Positions 1 through 7,663 of a stretch of DNA of 31,716 bases are shown piece after piece. Both the position numbers and the translations under genes were made by a program. Source of the stretch: an uncultured Anaerolineales bacterium (lineage in GTDB: Bacteria; Chloroflexota; Anaerolineae; Anaerolineales; Villigracilaceae). The DNA is taken from NCBI GenBank assembly GCA_937928015.1, contig CALFXA010000092.1:1-31716 (forward strand), in the 5' to 3' direction. Below the pieces are notes generated by a model, which had not been told where the DNA came from, searched no databases, and worked only from the letters and a program-made list of their open reading frames with translations. Each line of letters begins with the position of its first letter. Position 1 is the first letter of the stretch.

Positions 1-10
1 CTTCCGATCT
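1..10. other. Probable Illumina adapter remnant at the contig edge
   Basis: Bases 1-10 read CTTCCGATCT, which is identical to the 3' end of the TruSeq-type adapter. An exact ten-base match at base 1 is unlikely by chance. The last three codons of the truncated minus-strand gene here would then be artefactual, and real sequence starts near base 11. Confidence 0.8.
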
Positions 11-296
11 CATCGGGCGGAGCGTACTTCTCGCACAGCACCACCGAATCCGCGCCCGCTTCGAGCAGACCCACGCCGATGTCGAATCGACCGCCATAGC
101 CGAAGACCATCACGCGTTTGCCTTTGAGTGAGTCTCCGCGTTCGGCCAGCACATCGACATACCGTTGAACGGCGGCCTGCGGGTCGCGCGTTTCGAGCCC
201 GGGCTCGATGACCAGGGAACGCAGCAATAAAAAGCGCACGATCTTTTCGGGCAGAAAATGGCGCACGACGCGCGGAAGAAGATAGGGAAGATTCAA
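1..296 (-). CDS. SAM-dependent methyltransferase, N-terminal part (truncated at the contig edge)
   Basis: About 95 residues are visible on the minus strand before the window ends. The strongest signal is a Rossmann-type SAM-binding loop around residues 62-82: VMVFGYGGRFDIG followed by a strand ending in VVLCEKY, which fits motif I and the acidic end of strand 2 in class I methyltransferases. The start is a TTG at 294-296, preceded by AGGTG with about seven bases of spacing and lying 14 bases after the stop of the preceding membrane-protein gene, so it is probably translated from the same polysaccharide operon. The substrate cannot be told; methylation of a sugar, lipid or small molecule for the surface glycan is possible. 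The final codons near base 1 probably come from adapter sequence. Confidence 0.6.
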   Translation of the reverse strand, partial: MNLPYLLPRVVRHFLPEKIVRFLLLRSLVIEPGLETRDPQAAVQRYVDVLAERGDSLKGKRVMVFGYGGRFDIGVGLLEAGADSVVLCEKYAPPDEIG

Positions 297-310
297 AGTT
301 GCACCTGACG

Positions 311-2644
311 CTATTGCAGATATTTTTCACAGCCTGTGGGATTCTTGCGCGGCACGAGCAGTTGCACGCCCACAGACTTTTCAGTATAGATCGGTTCGTA
401 AAAACAGAGCGTGGGTTGAGAGACCCAGATCACCCACAGGTCGTTCTCGTCGGCGAAGACGCCGTTCTGCGATTTCAAATTGACCTTGAGCACCTCGGTG
501 ACGATCAGCGCAAAACGCTGATTCGCGAGGTCGCGATAATACGGCAGGAAGTAAGGCTTGTTCGAAGCGAGGGCCTGATCCATCATGTATTTCTTTTCGT
601 ACTCGGGGATGAACGGCACCGCATCCACATAACCGAAGGTCAACAACTGACGCTGGTCCATGAAGAGCACTTCGCCGTGCTGGGAAGCAGAATCGACCTG
701 CGTACGGATCTCCTTCAAAGCGCCGTCCATTTCCGACTGGGTTGGCAGGTCGAGCCATTGGCTGTAGGCCGCCGAGGGGTGAAAGGGCGTGAAAGGATGC
801 AGCGGCAGGAACGCCATCAGGCACAGCAATGTCAGCGCCCAGGCAGGCCACGAGCCGATCCTCGGCGGGCTGACGAACAGCCCAAGCGCGGTCACGAAGA
901 TCAGCGTACCGATGTACATGTCGAGGTTGTGCAAGTCGCCGCCACCGCCGATCTTGGTGCTGATCACCAGGCCCGCACCCAGGAAAGCCATCAGTCCACC
1001 CCACACGGCCAACAGTTGCCAGGCGTCCAACTTCCACGAACGCGTGGCGGTCTGATAGACCAACAAGGCCAGCAGCGGTCCCGTGTACATCAACATCAAC
1101 AACAGGATGCCAGGTCCAAGCGTGTCATTGGGCAGCAAGCGATACCACAACAACGGCTGATTGGCCGTGTCTATGGTGCCTGTGGAGTAGCCGATGAAGT
1201 TGTTGATGTTCAACAAAAAGCCAGGCACAACTCCAAGGACAGCCATCAAAACAGTAGGCAGGAGACGCTTGAACCAGGTTCCCTCACGCTTCGGGTAGTA
1301 CAACAACAGGTCGATCAACGCAGCCCAGGCGCCAGGCGCAAAGACCCACGTCCAGCGGCTAAGGCCCACGTACAGGCTGGCGGCCACAATCGCAGCACCG
1401 CGCACATACGGCGATGAATGAAATGCGAACAGCGCCACGATGACTGCGGCGATCATGAACGGCGGCTGCAAGGGAGCAAGGATAATGAAGAAGGCCGCGA
1501 TCCACAAAAAGGCTGCATTGCGCAGAAAACCCTTCGGCATCTTGCACGTCAATGCCCAGCCCAGCACGACGGACGGCAAGGTAAGGATGACCACATTCCA
1601 CAGACGATGAACCCAGATGGGCAGCCCCTGCAAGAGGAATAGCACGCCCCACAGGGTATAACGTCCAGGCGTGTTGTACAGGTCGGGGATCTTACCCGCG
1701 TAGTTGTACAAACTCTGGCCGAAGACCAGGGAATAATCGTACAGGCGATTGCCTTCCGACCACGAAAGCGAGAAAGGCTGATCGACCACCATCAGCAGAG
1801 AACGCGTGACGACAGAGACCAGCACCAACCAGCCGAGGGACACACCCACCGATTCCAATCGGACCATTCGGCTTGATTCCGTACAAAGCAGCGTGGACGC
1901 CACCCAGAGCGCAATCAGCCACACCGCAAAGCGGATGTTCGGATACAGAATATACCCGCCCGCACCAATGGAGTAACGGTATATGAATGGGGCCAACAAC
2001 ACGAGGGCCGCCAGCCACGGACTCCACCTCCCCAAGCGAGCGCGGAAATTCAAAATCGTCAGGCGCAGGCGTTCCCCCCACGGTTCATAGATTGAGAGCA
2101 AGGCCAGGGCCGCCAGCCAGGTCAGCGCCATCCCGGCCTTTGCCAGCAGCGAATTATGGACAACGATGCGAATTTCCTGACCCATGCGCGGCGCCAGGAA
2201 AAAAGCAAACGCGATGACCAGTTCGTCCCAGCCAAAGGATTCGGTCCGCTGAGGGGCGAAGAGCCAGGCCAGGAGTCGGGCAAGGCCAACCGCCACGAGA
2301 AATTGCGTCCACGGACCGAAGGTCAACTGCCAGGGCGAATAGAGCAGAATCCAGGCCAGCAGTCCAGCCAATCCAAGGGCCAGCGGCCAGCGGAAACGGG
2401 ACCCGCCTTCGGCGGCGGCCCGAATCCTTTCAGGCATCCACAAACTAAGGAAAATCGTCGCCAGACTGGTGATCGCTAGAAGGATCGAAATGCCTATGGC
2501 CAACCATCCAGACAAGGTGAATAGTTTGTCCCAGGCTTGTTCCGTGGACCAGAGCGCACGAATCTCGGAATATGAAAGCCATATCCCGAAGAGAAGAAGC
2601 AGGTTGAGAAGATGTTTTTTGTTTCTGGAAAAGTTTTCTTGCAT
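311..2644 (-). CDS. Large polytopic membrane protein, putative GT-C-like glycosyltransferase
   Basis: The protein has 777 residues from the ATG at 2644; an in-frame GTG nine bases earlier is an alternative start. Roughly a dozen or more hydrophobic segments span residues 15 to about 620. They are followed by a soluble C-terminal domain of about 160 residues, which would face the outside if it has the usual GT-C fold. A loop near residues 300-330 (SWSEGNRLYDYSLVFGQSLY) carries an acidic residue and aromatics, as first extracytoplasmic loops of GT-C enzymes do, but I see no textbook DxD or DDE signature. Its position between the UPF0104-like protein and the methyltransferase in a glycan operon supports a role in sugar transfer or glycan translocation. 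The family is not recognised with certainty and the substrate is unknown. Confidence 0.6.
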   Translation of the reverse strand: MQENFSRNKKHLLNLLLLFGIWLSYSEIRALWSTEQAWDKLFTLSGWLAIGISILLAITSLATIFLSLWMPERIRAAAEGGSRFRWPLALGLAGLLAWILLYSPWQLTFGPWTQFLVAVGLARLLAWLFAPQRTESFGWDELVIAFAFFLAPRMGQEIRIVVHNSLLAKAGMALTWLAALALLSIYEPWGERLRLTILNFRARLGRWSPWLAALVLLAPFIYRYSIGAGGYILYPNIRFAVWLIALWVASTLLCTESSRMVRLESVGVSLGWLVLVSVVTRSLLMVVDQPFSLSWSEGNRLYDYSLVFGQSLYNYAGKIPDLYNTPGRYTLWGVLFLLQGLPIWVHRLWNVVILTLPSVVLGWALTCKMPKGFLRNAAFLWIAAFFIILAPLQPPFMIAAVIVALFAFHSSPYVRGAAIVAASLYVGLSRWTWVFAPGAWAALIDLLLYYPKREGTWFKRLLPTVLMAVLGVVPGFLLNINNFIGYSTGTIDTANQPLLWYRLLPNDTLGPGILLLMLMYTGPLLALLVYQTATRSWKLDAWQLLAVWGGLMAFLGAGLVISTKIGGGGDLHNLDMYIGTLIFVTALGLFVSPPRIGSWPAWALTLLCLMAFLPLHPFTPFHPSAAYSQWLDLPTQSEMDGALKEIRTQVDSASQHGEVLFMDQRQLLTFGYVDAVPFIPEYEKKYMMDQALASNKPYFLPYYRDLANQRFALIVTEVLKVNLKSQNGVFADENDLWVIWVSQPTLCFYEPIYTEKSVGVQLLVPRKNPTGCEKYLQ

Positions 2645-2673
2645 GGAAACCACGCCAAACGGTCGTTTTTTAT

Positions 2674-3666
2674 TTACAAGCGCCTACGGCCAAAGATCAG
2701 GGCATGCGCAGGCAAGTATAACAGCACCGCCAGGTTTGTTAGATAGAACAGCAGGCGCGTGGCGATCAGTACCGCGGCCAGCTCAGCCTGCGGGAAGTTG
2801 AAGAGGCTGTAAAGGTACAGCGAAGTGGTTTCGTTGACGCCCAACCCGCCAAAGACCTGGATCGGCAGGTATGAGATCAACTGCATGAAGATGTTGACGA
2901 AGACCACGGGCAGGAAGCCGATTGCGAAGGAAAAGGTCCGCAAACTGGCGTACAGCCAGAACATCGTGACCAACATGTAGGTCAGGGAAAAAGCCACACC
3001 GATGCCCACCATGCGGAAGACAAAGCCGTGTTCCTGCTCGGCCAGACTGGAGAGCAGGTCCATGCCCTTGTTGACGAATCCCAACCGTGAGAGTTTCAGC
3101 TTATCCACGAGCCAGCGAATCAGGTCCACGAATTTCTGGCGCAGAAAAACTGCCAGGAAGAACGCGAGGATGGCCGCACCGATGACCGTCAGAGATAGGA
3201 TGACCACGCTGTGAAATTCATTCACCTGCGGCCAGACCAGCAGTCCCGAAACCAGCAGGAACAGCCAAATGGAAATCAGGTCGCCGACCTTGGTCAACAA
3301 AAAGGCCAGCACCGCGCGGCTGACCTTCACTCCCTGCTCAACGCGAAACAGCGCCAGGTAGGAGGCGATACCCGCGCCCGTGGCGATGAAATTCGAGATG
3401 GCGTTCTGCACCACCACGATGTTCAACACCTGCGGGTAATCCACGCGGCGGCCGATCAGGAAGTAATATTGCCACGCCTTGAGCAGGGTCAGCGAAAAAT
3501 ACAACAAGACGACCGCCGCCAGCCACGGCCATGAGAGTCGGTCGCGCAACGCGAACAACTGCGTCAGGTCCGTCTTCGAGAGCACAAACCAGACCAACAG
3601 CGCGGCCAGCAGAATTTTGGCAATATTCCAAAACGAGAAGAAAGATCGTCGCGATGTTTCGTTCAT
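2674..3666 (-). CDS. UPF0104 / lysylphosphatidylglycerol synthase transmembrane-domain family protein
   Basis: A 330-residue integral membrane protein with about eight hydrophobic helices. The pattern fits the UPF0104/AglD-like family, which shares the flippase-like membrane domain of MprF: an N-terminal helix followed by KTDL, a block near LIGRR, an internal NAISNFIATGAG segment, and the conserved C-terminal QVFGGLGVNET motif. The start at ATG 3666 lies one base after the asnB stop, which indicates coupled translation; the frame is open further upstream but only as overlap with asnB. Relatives near glycan genes are thought to move or modify lipid-linked sugars. No soluble aminoacyl-transferase domain is present, so lysyl-PG synthesis is unlikely. 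Confidence 0.75.
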   Translation of the reverse strand: MNETSRRSFFSFWNIAKILLAALLVWFVLSKTDLTQLFALRDRLSWPWLAAVVLLYFSLTLLKAWQYYFLIGRRVDYPQVLNIVVVQNAISNFIATGAGIASYLALFRVEQGVKVSRAVLAFLLTKVGDLISIWLFLLVSGLLVWPQVNEFHSVVILSLTVIGAAILAFFLAVFLRQKFVDLIRWLVDKLKLSRLGFVNKGMDLLSSLAEQEHGFVFRMVGIGVAFSLTYMLVTMFWLYASLRTFSFAIGFLPVVFVNIFMQLISYLPIQVFGGLGVNETTSLYLYSLFNFPQAELAAVLIATRLLFYLTNLAVLLYLPAHALIFGRRRL

Positions 3667-3667
3667 G

Positions 3668-5545
3668 TCAGCGGGCGTTGGCCCACACGGCCAGCATCGA
3701 CAGAGCATATAGACGCTTGCCATGATCGATACGGGCGGATTTGTGTTCGTCGATGATGCGGGCCAGCATGGCCGAGTCGAACCATTGATTCAGCGGACTG
3801 CCCTGCCCGAGCAGCATCTGCTTCGACCAGTCGTACAGCGGCCCACGGAACCAGGCCGAGACGGGGATGCCGAATCCTTGTTTGCCGCGGCCCTGAATAG
3901 ACTCTGGCAATTCCCTGGCGAAGGCCTTCTTGAGCAGGTACTTGCCGCTGCGCCCCTTGACCTTGAGTTGGTCCGGGACCCGAGCCGCCCACTCCACGAT
4001 CTCGTGGTCGAGGAACGGCGAGCGGCCTTCGAGCGAGGCGGCCATCGTCATGCGGTCCGCCTTGACGAGTAGGTCGCCTGGCAGATAGGTGTGCAGGTCG
4101 GTGTAGAGCGTCCTGTCGAGGTAGGAGCCCTCGGCGGAATCGAATTGTCTCGCCAGAAGGTTTTGCGCGTTGAGCGGGTCGAAGCGGAACTCAGGTTTCC
4201 ACAGGGCGGCGCGCTGATTCGGCGAGAAGTATGAACCCCAGCGCAGGATGCTGGCGCGGCAGTCAATCTCGGGCAGTTGTTCGAGGCGCTTGAGCCCGTT
4301 GACGAGACTCTGGCCTACGGGACGGTCGGCGTTATCGGGGAAGAGTCCCGCAATGGACGGGACCAGGCTGCGGGTCAGGAAGCGCGGCGCACGCGCATAG
4401 GCGTTGGCGAAGCCGTCCAGCCAATAACGCTGATAGCCCGCGAAATCCTCGTCGCCGCCGTCGCCGTTGAGGGCCACGGTCACGTGCTCGCGCGTCATCA
4501 CCGAAAGATGATAGAGCGGAATGGCGGACGCATCCGCGAACGGTTCGCCAAAGTGATAGGCGATCTTTTCGAGCGTGGCGGGGATGTCGCCATAGGTCAG
4601 CGTGAACTCGTGATGGTCGGTGGAATACTTCTCGGCCACGGCACGCGCGTACGGCAGCTCGGTAAAGTTCTGTTCCTGAAATCCTGCTGAATAGGTCTTG
4701 ACGGGGCCACTGGCGAACTCCGACATGAGCGCCACGATGATGCTCGAGTCGATGCCGCCGCTCAGGTGCGCGCCCAGCGGACGTTCGCTGAGCAGGCGCA
4801 TCTTGACGGCTTCGCGCAGGCGGGAACGCAACTCTTCAATCAGTTCGTCCTCGCTGGCGGTCCACTTGGGCTGGTAGGAGTAATCCCAGTAGCGTTGAAT
4901 GCGCGCAGCGCCGTTCTCCCAGACGAGAGTGTGCGCCGCGGGCAGTTTGAAGATGCCCTGATAAATGGTCAGCGGCTCGGGGACATATTGCAGGCTGAGG
5001 TACAGGTCAAGCGCCTCAAGATGGACCTCGGGCTTGTGCGGCAACGCAGCGAGGATGGCGCTCAACTCCGAGCCGAAGTAAAGCGTTCCATTTTGAATGG
5101 TGTAATAAATCGGCTTCTTGCCCAGGCGGTCGTGGGCCAACAGCAGGCGTCGCTTCTTTTCGTCCCACAGGGCAAAGGCGAACATGCCACGCAGACGCTT
5201 GACGCAATCGTCGCCTTCATCTTCATAGAAATGGATGACGCATTCCGTGTCAGTCTTGGTGTTGAAATGATGTCCGCGGCGTTCGAGTTCGGCCTGCATC
5301 TCGGGATAGTTGTAGCACTCGCCGTTGAAGATGATCCAGATGGAGCCATCCTCGTTGGAGATGGGCTGGTCACCGCCGCTGACGTCGATGATGGCCAGAC
5401 GGCGCATGGCGAGGCCCACGCCTGCCTCGGTGTAGAAGCCATCGCTGTCGGGACCGCGGTGCGCAATGGCCGCATTCATTTTTTCGAGCAGGGCGCGCTC
5501 AGGGATTTGATTGGTGGAATGGGAAAGGCCGCAAATGCCGCACAT
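3668..5545 (-). CDS. asnB: Glutamine-hydrolysing asparagine synthase (AsnB family)
   Basis: A 625-residue, full-length class II amidotransferase. The N-terminal glutaminase domain starts MCGICG, so Cys2 becomes the catalytic nucleophile after Met removal; HRGPDSDG (about 29-36) and FNGECYNY (about 73-80) form the glutamine site. The synthetase domain has the ATP-pyrophosphatase loop SGGIDSS at about 262-268 and further conserved blocks ALNGDGGDE and EGRSPFLDHE. The family turns aspartate, ATP and glutamine into asparagine. Copies inside polysaccharide loci often amidate sugar carboxyl groups instead, which fits this neighbourhood, where uronic-acid genes also occur. A GAGGAA ribosome site precedes ATG 5545. 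The next gene begins one base after the stop. Confidence 0.93.
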   Translation of the reverse strand: MCGICGLSHSTNQIPERALLEKMNAAIAHRGPDSDGFYTEAGVGLAMRRLAIIDVSGGDQPISNEDGSIWIIFNGECYNYPEMQAELERRGHHFNTKTDTECVIHFYEDEGDDCVKRLRGMFAFALWDEKKRRLLLAHDRLGKKPIYYTIQNGTLYFGSELSAILAALPHKPEVHLEALDLYLSLQYVPEPLTIYQGIFKLPAAHTLVWENGAARIQRYWDYSYQPKWTASEDELIEELRSRLREAVKMRLLSERPLGAHLSGGIDSSIIVALMSEFASGPVKTYSAGFQEQNFTELPYARAVAEKYSTDHHEFTLTYGDIPATLEKIAYHFGEPFADASAIPLYHLSVMTREHVTVALNGDGGDEDFAGYQRYWLDGFANAYARAPRFLTRSLVPSIAGLFPDNADRPVGQSLVNGLKRLEQLPEIDCRASILRWGSYFSPNQRAALWKPEFRFDPLNAQNLLARQFDSAEGSYLDRTLYTDLHTYLPGDLLVKADRMTMAASLEGRSPFLDHEIVEWAARVPDQLKVKGRSGKYLLKKAFARELPESIQGRGKQGFGIPVSAWFRGPLYDWSKQMLLGQGSPLNQWFDSAMLARIIDEHKSARIDHGKRLYALSMLAVWANAR

Positions 5546-5584
5546 AAGGTTCCTCGTTGAATAATCGGGAATTTCGGTAAAGAA

Positions 5585-6712
5585 TTACAGGGTCTTCTTT
5601 AGATATTCGGAATATTGAAGGGCGACGCTCTCCCAGGAATATTCGCGCTCGACGCGCAGACGGGAGGCCGTGCCCATTTTCTCGCGCAGAACTGCATCAG
5701 ATAGAACCGTCCGCAGCGCGTCTCGCAGCGCATCCACATCCTCAGACGGGACCAGCAGGCCTGTCTCGCCGTCGAGGACCAACTCCTCACTGCCGGCAAT
5801 GCGCGTGGCGACCACGGGCAGTCCGCTGGACATGGCTTCGAGCACGGCGTTGGGCATGCCTTCGTGGCGCGACGGGAAGAGGAACAGGTTGGCCTGCTGA
5901 TAGGCCTGCGCCAAATCTTCTTTGGACTGCCAGCCGAGGAAGGTGACCCGTTCGCTGATGCCCAGTTCCCGCGCCAAGGATTGGAGCGGCTCCATCTGCG
6001 GGCCGTCACCCGCGATGCTCCAATGCCAGTCCAGGTCCTTGAGTTGGGCCAGGGCGCGCAGGCCGAGGTCGAGTCCTTTTTGATAGACGATGCGTCCCGC
6101 CGAGAGCAGGCGCGGCGCGGACCAATCGCGCGGGGCCGTGTCGAAGCGGGAGCCGTCCACGCCGTTGGGGATGATGGGGATTTCGATGGAGGAGTCGAAG
6201 GCGCGAGCCAGGGCGCGCAGTCCTTGACTGTTGGCGATGACCGCCGAAGCGCCGTGCCAGATAACGCGCAGAAATGGCCCGATCAATTTGTGGAAAGTCT
6301 TGAAATCGTACGGGCGGAAACCAGGCACGTCCCCGCCGCGCAGGGAGACGATATAGGGAATCTTGTAGACGGTTTTCAACAGCCAGGCGACCGCGCCCGA
6401 CGGCATTCCAAAGAAGGCCAGGGTGGCGTTCGGCCTGTTTTGGCGGGACCAGTTCAGGGTCCAGAACGAAGCCGAAGCAATGAAGGCCAGTTGCTCCAGC
6501 GCCCCGGAGCGGTCCTGTTTGCGGCGCAGGGCAGGGATGCGATAGACCGTCAGGCCGTCGCGCGTCTCCCGTTTGGGCTGGTCGCCAAAGTGAGCCGTTA
6601 CAACGATTACTTCATGGCCGAGGGATGCAAGGCAGCGCGCCACATTGGCGCTGGCATTGCCCGCCCCCCCGCCGATGGGCGGATACTCGCTGTTGATGAC
6701 CAGGATGCGCAT
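5585..6712 (-). CDS. Glycosyltransferase family 4 (GT-B fold)
   Basis: 375 residues, a normal GT4 length. The N-terminal acceptor domain opens MRILVINSEYPP with the glycine-rich loop GGGAGN (about 14-19). The C-terminal Rossmann domain carries SAGRIVYQKGLD (about 204-215), the AGDGP loop and the retaining-GT4 E-x7-E pair at about Glu284 and Glu292 within EGMPNAVLE. The enzyme should move a sugar from a nucleotide donor to a growing lipid-linked glycan on the cytoplasmic face. The gap to the preceding GT2 gene is three bases, so both are probably made from one mRNA. Donor and linkage cannot be read from the sequence. Confidence 0.9.
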   Translation of the reverse strand: MRILVINSEYPPIGGGAGNASANVARCLASLGHEVIVVTAHFGDQPKRETRDGLTVYRIPALRRKQDRSGALEQLAFIASASFWTLNWSRQNRPNATLAFFGMPSGAVAWLLKTVYKIPYIVSLRGGDVPGFRPYDFKTFHKLIGPFLRVIWHGASAVIANSQGLRALARAFDSSIEIPIIPNGVDGSRFDTAPRDWSAPRLLSAGRIVYQKGLDLGLRALAQLKDLDWHWSIAGDGPQMEPLQSLARELGISERVTFLGWQSKEDLAQAYQQANLFLFPSRHEGMPNAVLEAMSSGLPVVATRIAGSEELVLDGETGLLVPSEDVDALRDALRTVLSDAVLREKMGTASRLRVEREYSWESVALQYSEYLKKTL

Positions 6713-6715
6713 GGA

Positions 6716-7663
6716 TTATTTCTGGAGGTTGATCGTCTCGCGGACGGTATAGGTGGGCTTGGACTGCGACTCGTGGTAGGTGCGCGCCAGCAATTCCGCG
6801 ATCAGGCCCATCAGGATGGACTGGAAGCCCATGATGACGAACATGACTCCCACCAGCAGCAAGGGCGAAGTCGAGGCGGGGATGTTCCAGAAGCGGCGGA
6901 TGAACAGGTACAACAGGTCCACCAGGCCGAGGAAAACCAGCCCCATGCCCGCGCCGCCGAAGAGGTAGATCGGCTTGCTGGAATAGTTGAGCAGGAACTT
7001 GACTGTGAACAGGTCGAGCACCACCTTGACGGTTCGTTCCAGCCCGTAGTTGGCCTTGCCAAATTTGCGCGGATGGTGCCGAACGACCACCTCGGCGATG
7101 CGCGCGCCGACAGAGTGGGCAAAGACGGGGATGAAGCGGTGCATCTCGCCATACAGGCGGAATCCCGCCAGCGCCTCGCGGCGATAGGCCTTGAGCGTGC
7201 AGCCGTAATCGTGCAGATGCACTCCCGTCACCTGCGAGATCAGCCAGTTGGCGATATGCGACGGGAAGTTGCGCACCAGGGCGTTGTCCTTGCGGTCCTT
7301 GCGCCAGCCACTGACCAGGTCGTAGCCCTCGTCCAGTTTGGCGAGCAGCATCGGGATGTCGGCGGGATCGTTCTGCAGATCGGCATCCAGCAGGACGATG
7401 GTCTCGCCCGAGGCGTAATCGATGCCCGCAGCGATGGCGGCCGTCTGCCCAAAGTTGCGGCGGAAGGCCACCACGCGTACGTGCTCGGGGTCCTTCGAGG
7501 CATACGCGCGCAGGACGTCGAGACTGCCGTCGCGGCTGCCGTCGTTGACAAGGATCACCTCCCACGACTTGTTCATCGGCGGCAGGACGTTATAGATGGC
7601 CTCGAACAAGTGCGGCAGGTTCTTCTCTTCATTATAAACAGGGATGACCAGGGAAAGATCCAT
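6716..7663 (-). CDS. GT2 polyprenyl-phosphate glycosyltransferase (DPM1/GtrB type) with two C-terminal TM helices
   Basis: 315 residues. The N-terminal GT-A domain has LVIPVYNEEKNL (about 5-16), VNDGS (39-43) and the metal-binding DAD (93-95) in LLDADLQNDP, then SGWRKDRKD. Two hydrophobic helices at about 227-255 and 262-290 anchor the protein, as in GtrB and other polyprenyl-phosphate sugar synthases. Such enzymes load a sugar onto undecaprenyl phosphate for use outside the membrane by GT-C enzymes, and one (GT39-like) is encoded immediately upstream. That gene's TGA abuts this ATG with no gap, so the two proteins are probably translationally coupled and functionally paired. Confidence 0.9.
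   Translation of the reverse strand: MDLSLVIPVYNEEKNLPHLFEAIYNVLPPMNKSWEVILVNDGSRDGSLDVLRAYASKDPEHVRVVAFRRNFGQTAAIAAGIDYASGETIVLLDADLQNDPADIPMLLAKLDEGYDLVSGWRKDRKDNALVRNFPSHIANWLISQVTGVHLHDYGCTLKAYRREALAGFRLYGEMHRFIPVFAHSVGARIAEVVVRHHPRKFGKANYGLERTVKVVLDLFTVKFLLNYSSKPIYLFGGAGMGLVFLGLVDLLYLFIRRFWNIPASTSPLLLVGVMFVIMGFQSILMGLIAELLARTYHESQSKPTYTVRETINLQK

Noticed and set aside
299..1417. Plus-strand open frame of 372 codons
   Set aside because: It is antisense to the 777-residue membrane protein and rich in Gln/Arg/His, as expected from the complement of hydrophobic codons.
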